In this document: positions 15,736-23,236 of the stretch, one piece after another | How positions within the stretch are numbered: the first letter of the stretch is position 1 | How the letters are laid out: each line of letters starts with the position of its first letter | Translations under genes and position numbers: made by a program | NCBI GenBank assembly: GCA_003140235.1 | Contig: PLJN01000156.1 | Span: forward strand, 19,456 to 72,989 | Reading direction: 5' to 3' | DNA length: 53,534 nucleotides | Origin: Acidobacteriaceae bacterium | GTDB taxonomy: Bacteria; Acidobacteriota; Terriglobia; Terriglobales; Acidobacteriaceae | Notes under the pieces: generated by a model | The model's input: the letters and a program-made list of their open reading frames with translations, nothing else | What the model was told of the DNA's origin: nothing | Databases searched by the model: none

Positions 15736-16899
15736 ATGTCTCCATGGACGCGTCGCGTAGGAATCGCATTGGCTTCGGCAGTCTCGGCAGCTTTGGCCGT
15801 GTGGCTGGTTCCCGGCATTGCCGCACAGGCGGTCCCCGCGCAGCAGGCGCCTCCAACTCAGCAGACTACGGCGCAGCAACCTGCGCCACCGCCGCAACCC
15901 AGGACCGACGTGAAGCTTGTTGTGGAATGCGTTCTGGACGAGCACGATAACTGCAGCACCACGGCCACCATCAAGCTAAGGCACGAGCTCACACTTCGGG
16001 TCTCGAACCTTGCAGAGTGGACCGCGCAACACAACTCTCCCTGGGACCTGATTCTGTATCTCAATGGCCAACCCTTTCCGGGACTGCATCCGATTTCCAT
16101 CGATTCCCAAAAGAACGAACTGACCTTCAGGCTGAAACGGACCAGTGAGACCGCTGCCACCTGGAATGACTTGATGACGCGCCAGAACAATTGGAAGTTG
16201 AAAGGAATCTTGCAAGAGGTGCAGCCCAGCGTGGGACTTACTGCGGGTACCGCATCCCAGACCAAAGCGACTTGCGAGCTGGTGTTTTTGTCGTGGGTGT
16301 GGGTCTTAGTGTGCTTCGGGTTCGCACTTTGCACCCTGGTTGCATTGCTTGTCCTCTCTCGTAGAACAGCGCTGCTGCGGAACGGCGCCGACGGGCCTTT
16401 CAGCCTGGCCCGGACACAAATGGCAATCTGGACGTGGCTTATCATCAACAGCTATTTCGCCCTTTATGTGATGACCTGGGACCCTGGAGTTGATATTCCG
16501 GTGTCCGTGCTGGGACTTCTGGGGATCAGTACCGGGACTTCTCTTGCCGCGGGGTTGGTGGACCAGGCTTCTGGTGGAACGCAAGGTCCGGCTTCCAAGG
16601 GCTTCTGGAAAGATATTACCGGCGGTGACTCCATCTCCTTGCATCGCATGCAGTTGATTGCCTGGACTGTCGTGCTGGTTTTCGTGTTTGTGGTCCAGGT
16701 CGTGACCAAGCTGACCATTCCGGATTTCAACCCCACATTGCTGGGACTGCTCGGATTGAGCGCGGGCACGTATGTCGGATTCAAGTTCCCGGAGAACCAG
16801 AAATCGTCGATGGTTCAAACCTTTACCAATCCGCAGCCTCCCACTACGCCACCGCCGTCTCCAACGATTCCAACCGCGCCTCCGGGACCGAGGGTGTAA
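15736..16899 (+). CDS. Membrane protein with two homologous two-helix units
   Basis: The ATG at 15736 gives 387 residues; the open frame upstream lacks protein character. Residues about 8-35 are a signal or anchor, about 60-175 a periplasmic domain with two cysteines, and about 180-215 a first membrane segment. Two related units follow: FSLARTQMAIWTWLII...VLGLLGISTGTSLAAGLVD and ISLHRMQLIAWTVVLV...LLGLLGLSAGTYVGFKFPE. Each has an R-x-Q-M/L amphipathic entry, a Trp-containing helix and a GxSxGT helix. I recall similar FSLARxQMxxW membrane proteins in other bacteria, but no assigned function. The tail is proline-rich. Confidence 0.7.
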   Translation: MSPWTRRVGIALASAVSAALAVWLVPGIAAQAVPAQQAPPTQQTTAQQPAPPPQPRTDVKLVVECVLDEHDNCSTTATIKLRHELTLRVSNLAEWTAQHNSPWDLILYLNGQPFPGLHPISIDSQKNELTFRLKRTSETAATWNDLMTRQNNWKLKGILQEVQPSVGLTAGTASQTKATCELVFLSWVWVLVCFGFALCTLVALLVLSRRTALLRNGADGPFSLARTQMAIWTWLIINSYFALYVMTWDPGVDIPVSVLGLLGISTGTSLAAGLVDQASGGTQGPASKGFWKDITGGDSISLHRMQLIAWTVVLVFVFVVQVVTKLTIPDFNPTLLGLLGLSAGTYVGFKFPENQKSSMVQTFTNPQPPTTPPPSPTIPTAPPGPRV

Positions 16900-16972
16900 C
16901 TCCGTCAACGTCCCTACATTGTTTTTACAAATTCAGCGGAAGTCTCTGACAACCGCTTCCGCAAGAAGCCGC

Positions 16973-18223
16973 ATGATTGCGGCCATGACAACACTTTCTA
17001 GTCTCACCTCAACCATCCTGATTGCCCTTTTCAGCGGTATTGCCTCGGCCCAGTCCAAGGGCCCATCGGCCGATCTGGCGGAGCAGTCAATATCGTCCGA
17101 CCAAAGCATTGCTGTGAAAGCCCAGGACCAACTGCGCCTGACCGGGCCGCAGGGCCTTGAGCTGCTGCAGCAGCTCTTTGCCAAAGAAATCATGCAGCAT
17201 CGCCGGGGTATGCCTGCCGACGCGCGCTGGAAAAGAATTGGCGCCGCGCTGGACCGCGTAGCCCGACAGTATGACGACTACTCGAGCGGTCTGTACTGGT
17301 ATACCGATTTGGAAAAAGCAAAAGCTGCGGCGCACGCGTCCGGAAGACCCATCTTGTCGTTGCGGCTGCTCGGTCGTCTGGATGAAGACCTGAGTTGCGC
17401 CAACAGCCGGTTCTTTCGCACCACGTTGTATCCCGACGCGGAAATCAGCGGGCTTCTCAAAGACCAATTCATTCTGCATTGGGAATCGGTGCGTCCGGCG
17501 CCACGTATCACCATTGACTTTGGCGACGGCCGCAAGCTGGAACGCACGATCACCGGCAACAGTATCCATTACATCCTCGACGCCGACGGCAAAGTCATGG
17601 ACGTCTTGCCCGGACTCTACAGCGCCGACGTCTTCACCACTGAACTGAAACTGACGCTCAACGCAGCCAAAGAGATTCCGCGAAACGGAAACGGCAGCTA
17701 CGTGCAGCACATGAGAGCCACACACGTGCGACTGTTGAATGCCTGGGCAGCCGATCTCGCGGAAATCAAATGGCGGCCGATGTCTGGCCCACCCGATCTA
17801 TTCCCGATTGAACAGGACCTCGAAAAACTTACGGATGATCCCACGTGGCAGCAGATCGCAAGTATGCACACTTCCACGGTCGCGTTCGATGGCCGCGTCC
17901 GGGAACTTATGGCCCGGAAATTTCCCGATGCGCGAACGGCCGCCCCGCTGGCAGTGTCGAAGTCCGCAGTCGAGATTCCCATGCTGCGCGCGTTCCCTAC
18001 CCTGACCAACTCGATTGCGCTGGACACGGTGCGCAATAACTACATGCTGCGCACAAGAATTCTCGCCTACCTGTCCGGCGGGGAAATGCAGTCATTGTCA
18101 CTCCGCCAGATCAACGACTGGGTCTACACCGTGGTCTTCCTGACTCCGAAAGACGATCCGTGGCTGGGACTGGCGCCGCAGAATGTTTTTGCCGCGCTTG
18201 ATGGAAACGGGCTAACGCGGTAA
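16973..18223 (+). CDS. Secreted thioredoxin-like hypothetical protein
   Basis: A protein of about 416 residues (starts at 16973 and 16985 are equally plausible). It has a signal peptide ending near IASAQ. The central region (about 120-230) has a thioredoxin-like pattern: GLYWYTDLEKAKAAAHASGRPILSL, then CANSRFFRTTLY, an FILHW strand and GNSIHYILDADGKVMDVLPG. The single Cys before NSRFFR sits where thioredoxins place a redox motif, but no CxxC is seen. I recall this as a widespread uncharacterised family. It follows the duplicated membrane protein by 73 bp and may share its transcript. The function is unknown. Confidence 0.65.
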   Translation: MIAAMTTLSSLTSTILIALFSGIASAQSKGPSADLAEQSISSDQSIAVKAQDQLRLTGPQGLELLQQLFAKEIMQHRRGMPADARWKRIGAALDRVARQYDDYSSGLYWYTDLEKAKAAAHASGRPILSLRLLGRLDEDLSCANSRFFRTTLYPDAEISGLLKDQFILHWESVRPAPRITIDFGDGRKLERTITGNSIHYILDADGKVMDVLPGLYSADVFTTELKLTLNAAKEIPRNGNGSYVQHMRATHVRLLNAWAADLAEIKWRPMSGPPDLFPIEQDLEKLTDDPTWQQIASMHTSTVAFDGRVRELMARKFPDARTAAPLAVSKSAVEIPMLRAFPTLTNSIALDTVRNNYMLRTRILAYLSGGEMQSLSLRQINDWVYTVVFLTPKDDPWLGLAPQNVFAALDGNGLTR

Positions 18224-18261
18224 TCCGCATATCTTAGAAAACGACATTGGAGAAAGCCGTG

Positions 18262-18959
18262 AAACTAAGTCGATTCGTGAGCGTGCTGCTTTTCCTTGCC
18301 AGCATTGCCGTCGCACAAGACAAATTGCCGCCGAGAGTCGTACGGGTTATTGGAGCCGCAGATGTGAGAGCGGTTCCCGACCGCGCGGTAATCGAGATTG
18401 GCGTGGAGAAGCAAGACGCCAGCGCGACAGTGGCCAAACGGGCCGCGGATGATGCCGCTCGGCGCATTCTCGCCGACCTTCGCGCCAGCGGAATTGAGGA
18501 AAAAGATATTCAGACCACCTTCCTCTCTCTCCAGCCCCAGTTCAATTACCGCAAAGGCATGAAGATGTCCTATTTCGTGGCCTCGCAAACCCTGTCGATC
18601 ACCCTGCGGGATATTTCCAGGCTCGACGTGATTGTGGGTTCGTTGATTAAGGCCGGCGGCAATCGTATCGACTCGATCGAATACGGAACCAGCGACCTGC
18701 GAAAGTATCGCGACCAGGCACGCGATCTTGCCGTAAAGGCCGCTCGCGAAAAAGCTCAGGCCCTGGCGCATGCACTTGGCCAGGAAATTGGAAAAGCGTA
18801 TTCCATTGACGAAGTGGCGGAGCCTGCCAATTCCTACTCGGCGGGGCTTATGAGCAACTCGAGCATTGAATTGACAAGGGCAAGACAGACGGGACCTACA
18901 ACGGCTGCTGGAGAAAAAAGATTTCCGCTTCGGTCGTGGTGTCATTCGACTTGAATTGA
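18262..18959 (+). CDS. SIMPL-domain (DUF541) secreted protein, frameshifted near its end
   Basis: The GTG at 18262, preceded by TTGGAGAAAG, starts an exported protein with a signal peptide (to about residue 20) and a SIMPL/DUF541 domain (VVRVIGAADVRAVPDRAVIEIGVE onwards). The uninterrupted frame ends at 18954 with an atypical tail. In the next frame the family's characteristic end, KISASVVVSFDLN, is encoded and stops at 18959. The switch maps to the A6 run at 18914-18919; one extra A would restore the canonical protein. This is either a sequence error or a true single-base deletion. SIMPL proteins are periplasmic or outer-membrane proteins linked to stress; the biochemical role is unclear. 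Confidence 0.75.
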
Positions 18960-19026
18960 TGGCGCATCAGCCGGCCAGATATGCGAGATTAGCAGCCGCT
19001 GGCAGCACAGAATCCGGCATAATAAC

Positions 19027-19590
19027 GTGACTCGCACGCGACAAGGTCATTCTCTCATGCGCCGTTCTGCCTGGATCTTTCTCGCCGCCATCCTTCTGCC
19101 CAGCCTGGCGCTGGCCTGGATGGCGGTGCGCTCGGCCCGCGATCAGCAGGTAATTCTCGAGCATCAGCAGGCGATCATCAGCCAGAACATCACGGATACA
19201 CTGGCCAAAAAAGTACAGGACCAGATGGAGGCGTCGCGGTCCACCTTCGTCCAGACCACGCAACGGCTGCTGAAGCAGAATCCGTCGCCGCGCGTCCTGG
19301 CCGACAATTTCGACCATCAACTAAAAGGCGCGTGGGACCTGGCCGAGATTGGTTTTGCGGTTGACCTGAATGGCACCATCTATTCTCCCAAACCGCAGCA
19401 GAACACCGTGGCCAAAGTATTCCGTAAGGAAAACGACCGTTTTCTTAGTAACCGCGAAAACGTGCCGGTGTTTGCGCAAAATTCTCAACAGCTTTTTCCC
19501 TCAACAGGAACAAAAACAATTCCAATTCCAATGCCGGCCCCGAAGCAACCGCGCAGATACCGCAGACAAACGAGATCAACAACTCCGTAA
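19027..19590 (+). CDS. Sensor histidine kinase, N-terminal part (frameshifted)
   Basis: This frame encodes a first membrane helix (about residues 14-33) and the beginning of a periplasmic sensor domain with a long helix rich in Gln. It is in register up to about VFAQNSQQLF (19500) and then runs into an unrelated tail. The rest of the protein continues in the frame one base earlier, which is open across the T5 run at 19492-19496. One extra T there would join both parts into a single kinase of about 618 residues. GTG at 19027 and ATG at 19057 are possible starts. It pairs with the response regulator at 20879. Confidence 0.6.
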   Translation: MTRTRQGHSLMRRSAWIFLAAILLPSLALAWMAVRSARDQQVILEHQQAIISQNITDTLAKKVQDQMEASRSTFVQTTQRLLKQNPSPRVLADNFDHQLKGAWDLAEIGFAVDLNGTIYSPKPQQNTVAKVFRKENDRFLSNRENVPVFAQNSQQLFPSTGTKTIPIPMPAPKQPRRYRRQTRSTTP

Positions 19591-19607
19591 ATCAAACGGC
19601 GCAGCCC

Positions 19608-20882
19608 ATGCAGCAGGCAGCACAAATGCCGCAAGTCCAGCGCCAGGTCATCCCGCAGCAGAGTGTCACAAATGATGACGCGCGTTCGCGGGCGCCTTCC
19701 AATACCCTGCCCGCCGAATCCGATTTTCGCAAGCTGATTGGTTCCGCAACCAGCGGCGCACTGGCGCGTTTTCTGGAGAACAAGCTGCGTTTGATGGTGT
19801 GGTACAGACCGCCCAGCGCGGGACCTCTTGTCTTCGGCGCACAGGTTAGTCAGAAAGATCTTGTTCGTGGTCTTCAGACCCTGCCGCAGTCCCCTGATCT
19901 CGCGAGCGACGGCGGTACCGCGTATTGTCTCGCTATTCTCGACGATCGTGGAAAGCCGGTTGCGCTTTCGCGGCCCGGTTTCAGCGCGGACTGGAAACAT
20001 CCGCTCGTGGCCACGGAAATCGGCGAATCTCTGCCCCACTGGGAGGCCGCTCTCTATCTGGTGGACCCGCAGCAACTCAGCCGCTCGGCTTCCACCCTGC
20101 GACTGACGCTCGGACTTATCGTTGTGACGCTAGTAGCGGCCATTCTTCTTGGCGGCTGGTTCATGGCGGCCGACGTCCGACGGCAAATGCGGCTGGCGCA
20201 GCAGAAGACGGACTTCGTCAGCAACGTGTCTCATGAACTTAAGACGCCGCTCACTTCCATCCGCATGTTTGCCGATATGCTGGCCGAAGGCCGCGTGACG
20301 GAACCTGATCGCCAGGCCAACTATCTGCGCATTATTTCCGCTGAGTCCGCTCGCTTGACGCGGCTCATCAACAACGTACTCGATTTCGCGCGCATGCAGC
20401 GCGGCGCGCCGGCCCGTGGCCGTCAGGCCTGCGATCTGGTCGACGTTGTTCAGGAAGTCGTAGACACCTGCCGTCCACATCTGGAGACTATTGCCATTTC
20501 GCTGACGCTGGAACGCGACGCCGCAAAGCTTCCTCTCCTTGGCGACCGTGATGCCCTGGCGCAGATCGTGATGAATCTACTTTCCAACGCGGAAAAATAT
20601 GGTGGGAAGGAGATTCTCGTCCGCGTGCGCCAGCAGGATGGTCATGGTTACGTGGACGTAATGGACCGCGGGCCGGGTATTCCCGCAAAGAAGCTGGAGA
20701 CAATCTTCCAACCGTTTACGCGCCTCGATGAGTCGCAAGCCAGCGGAGTTTCCGGTTCCGGTCTGGGGCTCACACTCGCGCGCGGCATGGCCCACGCCCA
20801 TGGCGGAGACGTAACCTATTCGGCCCGCGAAAGCGGCGGCAGTTGCTTCACTTTATCCATTCCGCTAAGCGAGGTCCAATGA
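19608..20882 (+). CDS. Sensor histidine kinase, catalytic part (frameshifted)
   Basis: This is the continuation of the preceding reading frame. The in-frame sequence actually opens upstream, near 19500, with an Asn/Gln-rich linker. It holds the rest of the sensor domain, the second membrane helix (about residues 166-188 of this part), the HisKA box VSNVSHELKTPLTSIRMF (phosphorylated His), and the ATPase with N box QIVMNLLSNAEKYG, D box VMDRGPGIP and G box GSGLGLTLARG. All catalytic motifs are intact. Its stop overlaps the start of the OmpR-type regulator gene (ATGA), so a working two-component pair is expected once the frame is repaired. Confidence 0.8.
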   Translation: MQQAAQMPQVQRQVIPQQSVTNDDARSRAPSNTLPAESDFRKLIGSATSGALARFLENKLRLMVWYRPPSAGPLVFGAQVSQKDLVRGLQTLPQSPDLASDGGTAYCLAILDDRGKPVALSRPGFSADWKHPLVATEIGESLPHWEAALYLVDPQQLSRSASTLRLTLGLIVVTLVAAILLGGWFMAADVRRQMRLAQQKTDFVSNVSHELKTPLTSIRMFADMLAEGRVTEPDRQANYLRIISAESARLTRLINNVLDFARMQRGAPARGRQACDLVDVVQEVVDTCRPHLETIAISLTLERDAAKLPLLGDRDALAQIVMNLLSNAEKYGGKEILVRVRQQDGHGYVDVMDRGPGIPAKKLETIFQPFTRLDESQASGVSGSGLGLTLARGMAHAHGGDVTYSARESGGSCFTLSIPLSEVQ

Positions 20883-21577
20883 AAACATCAGCCACAAAAA
20901 TCCTGGTGGTTGAAGATGACGCGAACATTCGCTTCGGCCTGGTTGAGCTTCTCACCAGCGAAGGCTTCGCCGTGGAATCGTGCGCGCGGGGTGACGAAGC
21001 GCTGGCCGCCGTGGACCAGCACCGCCCCACTCTGATCGTCCTCGATATCATGCTGCCCGGTTTGAGCGGATACGATGTCTGCAAGCAGCTTCGCGCCAAG
21101 GCTTACCAGGGACTCATCCTGATGCTCACCGCCAAAGGCCAGGAGATTGACAAGGTCGTAGGCCTGGATCTGGGCGCAGACGACTACGTGACCAAACCAT
21201 TCGGCTTGCGCGAGCTGACCGCCCGCGTACATGCGCTGCTGCGCCGGAACCGACCGTCGGATTCGTCAGATGACGGCGAAGCGGCATTCGGCGATTGTGT
21301 TGTTGATCCACGGAAATTTGAGTTGCGACGCGGGTACAAGTCTCTTCCGCTCTCCGCTCGCGAAGTGAAACTTTTTCAGCTCTTCATCAGGCATCCCGAC
21401 GAAGTCCTTTCACGCGATCGCATCCTCAATGAAATCTGGGGCTATGAGTATTACGGAACCACGCGCACGCTCGACCAGGCGATTGTTCAATTGAGAAAAA
21501 AATTGTCTGATGTGGGCGCCGACCCCATGCAAATCGCTACCGTGCATACGGTCGGGTACCGGTGGACCTGCCGGTAG
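20879..21577 (+). CDS. OmpR/PhoB-family response regulator
   Basis: A 232-residue regulator. The receiver domain (about 1-120) has the acidic pair VVEDDAN, the phosphoacceptor Asp in VLDIMLPG (near residue 56), Thr in MLTAKGQ and Lys in VTKPFG. A winged-helix OmpR-type DNA-binding domain covers about 135-232 (LSAREVKLFQLFIRHPDEVLSRDRI; VGYRW at the end). GAGG precedes the ATG, which overlaps the kinase stop. The partner is the upstream histidine kinase. Its operator sites are not identifiable here. Confidence 0.92.
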   Translation: MKTSATKILVVEDDANIRFGLVELLTSEGFAVESCARGDEALAAVDQHRPTLIVLDIMLPGLSGYDVCKQLRAKAYQGLILMLTAKGQEIDKVVGLDLGADDYVTKPFGLRELTARVHALLRRNRPSDSSDDGEAAFGDCVVDPRKFELRRGYKSLPLSAREVKLFQLFIRHPDEVLSRDRILNEIWGYEYYGTTRTLDQAIVQLRKKLSDVGADPMQIATVHTVGYRWTCR

Positions 21578-21679
21578 ACTCTGCTGAAAAGACCTTAAGA
21601 TCGCTGGCTGCCCGCCGATAAATCTAATGGATGGACGTACCTCGTTTAGCGGTGCGCTTCACCCGAGGCTTTTCCATAG

Positions 21680-22615
21680 ATGAGATATTCAGAGATTGCA
21701 CGAATAGGTTTGCTCGTTGTTTGCGCAACGGCCTCCACGGCAGCGTGGGCACAGGCAGATCCACCCGTATTCGATGATGCACCGCCCCCACAGAAATCCC
21801 AGGCGTCTGGTCCCGCTGCAGAAACAAAATTCAAGCTTCCGGTGGATGTGGCCGGCTACTTCGGTGTGCGTTACACCAATGCCGACGACCTGAGTTTGCA
21901 TAGCTCGTATCTGGAATATTCTGCAAGCCTATTTCTCAGCAAGACGATCGGCCGCTGGCGCTTTCACTCCGAATTGAATGTCACTAGCTCTCCGGAGTTC
22001 GCTAGCGAGGGCATTCTTCTGACGCCGCGCCAGGGTAATTGGAGTGCCAAGCTGGATACCCTGTCCCTGAACTACAACCTGCGGGACTGGCTACAAGTAC
22101 AGGCGGGTTTCGTGTTTGTCCCGACGTACTGGCGCGAGCACCGCTACCAGTCCACTGCGCTGCCCGTGGACGACCCGCTGATCGACGAAACCGTTTTCCC
22201 CTCGGCCTTCAAGGGGGTTGCGATTCACGGTGACAAATACTTCAAAGACGGAGGTTTCAGCTACGAGGTTTATGGCGGAGTCGACCAGCAATCTAATTTC
22301 GACCGATCGAAGATGACAATCGAGCGATCACGAGCTTTGGGCGGCAAGTTTGTGGCGCATTTGCCCTCCCGGCATTTCTTCGAGGTGCTCGATATTGGCT
22401 TCCACCGGCTGCGCAGGGCCGCTCAAGACGGCAGCATCGATCAACTTTATGGCGTGGAGTTTCACCTAGAGAAGGGCCGGATAGGAGTGCTTGCTGAGTT
22501 TGCCCACGCGTCCATGGACATCGTGAACGGGCGCCCGCGACCATATCCGCCAGGGGTATTACGTCCAGCCCTCATTCCGAATCAATCGCAAGCTGTTTGC
22601 CGTCGCCAATTTTGA
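21680..22615 (+). CDS. Outer-membrane beta-barrel (porin-like) protein, frameshifted
   Basis: The ATG at 21680 starts an exported protein with a signal peptide ending at about AAWAQA (residue 26), then a short Pro-rich linker and repeated amphipathic strands (VDVAGYFGVRY; SYLEYSASLFLSK; DTLSLNYNL). It resembles a phosphate-selective-porin or DcaP-type barrel. After MDIVNG the frame leaves the family pattern. The barrel's last strands continue in another frame (22530-22805). The gene starts a four-gene operon with a periplasmic binding protein and two kinases, so it may deliver that system's ligand. Confidence 0.65.
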   Translation: MRYSEIARIGLLVVCATASTAAWAQADPPVFDDAPPPQKSQASGPAAETKFKLPVDVAGYFGVRYTNADDLSLHSSYLEYSASLFLSKTIGRWRFHSELNVTSSPEFASEGILLTPRQGNWSAKLDTLSLNYNLRDWLQVQAGFVFVPTYWREHRYQSTALPVDDPLIDETVFPSAFKGVAIHGDKYFKDGGFSYEVYGGVDQQSNFDRSKMTIERSRALGGKFVAHLPSRHFFEVLDIGFHRLRRAAQDGSIDQLYGVEFHLEKGRIGVLAEFAHASMDIVNGRPRPYPPGVLRPALIPNQSQAVCRRQF

Positions 22616-22805
22616 CCGCCTAGTCCGCGACAACCGCTTGGCCGTTAACACCGCTTTCGCCCGGCAGTCGGTGGGGTTCACGTACCGGCCGATACCAGCG
22701 CTTTCGCTGAAGCTCGAAGGCGCTCGCTACGAGCCGCAGGCGGGCCGGCTGCCCGCGTACTATGGTCCCGCCTTCAGCGTTGTCTATTTCTTCCACCTGC
22801 CATGA
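22530..22805 (+). pseudogene. C-terminal strands of the porin-like protein in the shifted frame
   Basis: From 22530 the second frame reads GARDHIRQGYYVQPSFRI and ends in FSVVYFFHLP before a TGA at 22803-22805. A terminal aromatic residue near the end is typical of outer-membrane barrels. Removing one G from the run at 22529-22531 joins it to the upstream frame. The repaired stop overlaps the next start (ATGA), which argues that the full-length gene is the functional form and that the break is recent or a sequence error. Confidence 0.65.
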
Positions 22806-23236
22806 AGCGCTTCTGTTTCACTCTCGCTCTGGTTTTCTTTCTGGCGCTGGGTAGCGCCGATGGGAAACGCGAGGAGAAGTTTGTCGTAATCGTCAACCCA
22901 TCGAACCACTTTGACGCCCTCAGTCGATCGAAACTCAGCTACCTGTTTCTCCGGAAAGTATCACGATGGCCGTGGGGTGCGGAAGTTGATCCCATTGATT
23001 TGAAGGCACAAGAACCCGCCCGTCAACAGTTCACCAAGGAGGTCCTAGGGACCACCGAGGAGCAGTTGGCACAATATTGGATCGACCAGAGAGTGACGCG
23101 CGGTGTGGGCCCGCCGGTCGAGGCCCGGGATGTGGCTACAGCCAAGGCCCTGGTGGCGGCGCGCCCCGGAGCCATCGCCTACATTCCGGCGTCGGCGGTA
23201 GATGGCACGGTAAAGGTCATCCAGGTGCAACCATGA
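22802..23236 (+). CDS. Small PstS-like periplasmic binding protein
   Basis: A 144-residue exported protein with a signal peptide of about 20 residues. It carries the half-domain fold of phosphate-type binding proteins (VIVNPSNHFDALSRSKLSYLFLRKVSRWPWG, then the GAIAYIPASAVDGTVKVI strand near the end). It is half the length of a transporter PstS and no ABC transporter follows. Instead it lies between the barrel gene and a membrane kinase with overlapping starts and stops (ATGA on both sides). A role as ligand receptor for the kinase is inferred. The ligand may be phosphate or another oxyanion. Confidence 0.75.
   Translation: MKRFCFTLALVFFLALGSADGKREEKFVVIVNPSNHFDALSRSKLSYLFLRKVSRWPWGAEVDPIDLKAQEPARQQFTKEVLGTTEEQLAQYWIDQRVTRGVGPPVEARDVATAKALVAARPGAIAYIPASAVDGTVKVIQVQP

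Noticed and set aside
18914-18919. Programmed frameshifting as the explanation for the SIMPL break
   Set aside because: Possible at an A-run, but two other homopolymer-type indels lie within 3.7 kb, so sequence error is simpler.
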